NCBI GenBank assembly: GCA_037576215.1
Contig: JBANDB010000002.1
Location: forward strand, 4,650,001 to 4,714,000
Source of the DNA: Armillaria gallica
Lineage: Eukaryota > Basidiomycota > Agaricomycetes > Agaricales > Physalacriaceae
Length of the DNA: 64,000 bases
Direction of reading: 5' to 3'
Position numbers and translations under genes: made by a program. The notes below the pieces were generated by a model. It had not been told where the DNA came from. It worked only from the letters and a program-made list of their open reading frames with translations, and made no database searches. Positions 63,803 to 64,000 of the stretch are shown here, piece by piece (position 1 is the stretch's first letter; the number at the start of each line of letters is the position of its first letter).

Positions 63803-64000
63803 TTCGTAAGTTGGATAAACAAATAACGCAAGGCGGCCCTTATCTTGACTCATCATATTTTCAAGGGCTACGTTGTGTGTCACGAATCACGACAGTTAAA
63901 ATAATTGGAGTCGCTAAAAACACCGAAGCGGGCGAACGATAGAATTGCGTGCTAAGGAAGGTAGCGAAGATAGATAGATGTTTCGGTCAAGTTTGTTCAG

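Overview
The window is nuclear DNA of a filamentous basidiomycete, most likely an Agaricomycete mushroom-type fungus. Genes are dense and cut by many short introns, mostly about 48-60 nt with GT...AG ends. Several families are typical of that class: a DUF6535 protein, a degenerate FunK1-type kinase, a BTB protein with a conserved Cys-x-x-Cys tail, a two-domain membrane protein with a galactose-binding-like fold, an O-fucosyltransferase-like type II membrane protein, and a Rap1 homologue with BRCT and Myb-like domains. I saw no mobile element, rRNA, CRISPR array or convincing tRNA. The exon structures below were built by hand from splice signals and protein family conservation.

Layout. 1-5 kb: the end of a membrane protein, a mitochondrial carrier of the YPR011C type, and a decayed tandem copy of that carrier's last exons. 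5-14 kb: a large RhoGAP protein and a GH63-like glycosidase. 14-19 kb: RAP1 on the minus strand, then a stretch with only weak coding hints. 19-24 kb: CDC24 (Cdc42 exchange factor) and a membrane-anchored short-chain dehydrogenase. 24-32 kb: a phytanoyl-CoA dioxygenase-like protein, DIM1 rRNA dimethylase, a degenerate FunK1 kinase and an O-fucosyltransferase-like protein. 32-40 kb: SMC3 and ETF-beta (divergent), then a TAPT1/Emp65-like membrane protein. 40-46 kb: THI6 and SOF1 (divergent, 172 bp apart) and a second short-chain dehydrogenase. 46-50 kb: a Caprin-like RGG RNA-binding protein, divergent from a BTB protein. 50-54 kb: two tandem C2H2 zinc-finger genes. 54-64 kb: a Ser/Thr-rich single-pass surface protein, a DUF6535 protein, a gamma-tubulin complex component (GCP6-like) and a small protein with the signature of the small subunit of serine palmitoyltransferase.

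Most genes are housekeeping and are not linked as one pathway. Two Rho-family regulators (a RhoGAP and CDC24) lie about 9 kb apart. Several divergent pairs share short promoter regions: THI6/SOF1, SMC3/ETF-beta, Caprin-like/BTB and GCP6-like/SPT small subunit. I found no convincing new defence, biosynthetic or mobile system. The most interesting signals are structural. There are micro-exons of 6, 8, 13 and 14 nt in conserved genes, and at least four GC-AG introns. The Rap1 homologue carries three Myb-like modules. A tandem partial duplicate of the carrier keeps its intron spacing. Six genes have single-base frame breaks inside otherwise conserved coding sequence, most of which would be repaired by one base in a homopolymer run, which suggests residual assembly errors or recent decay.
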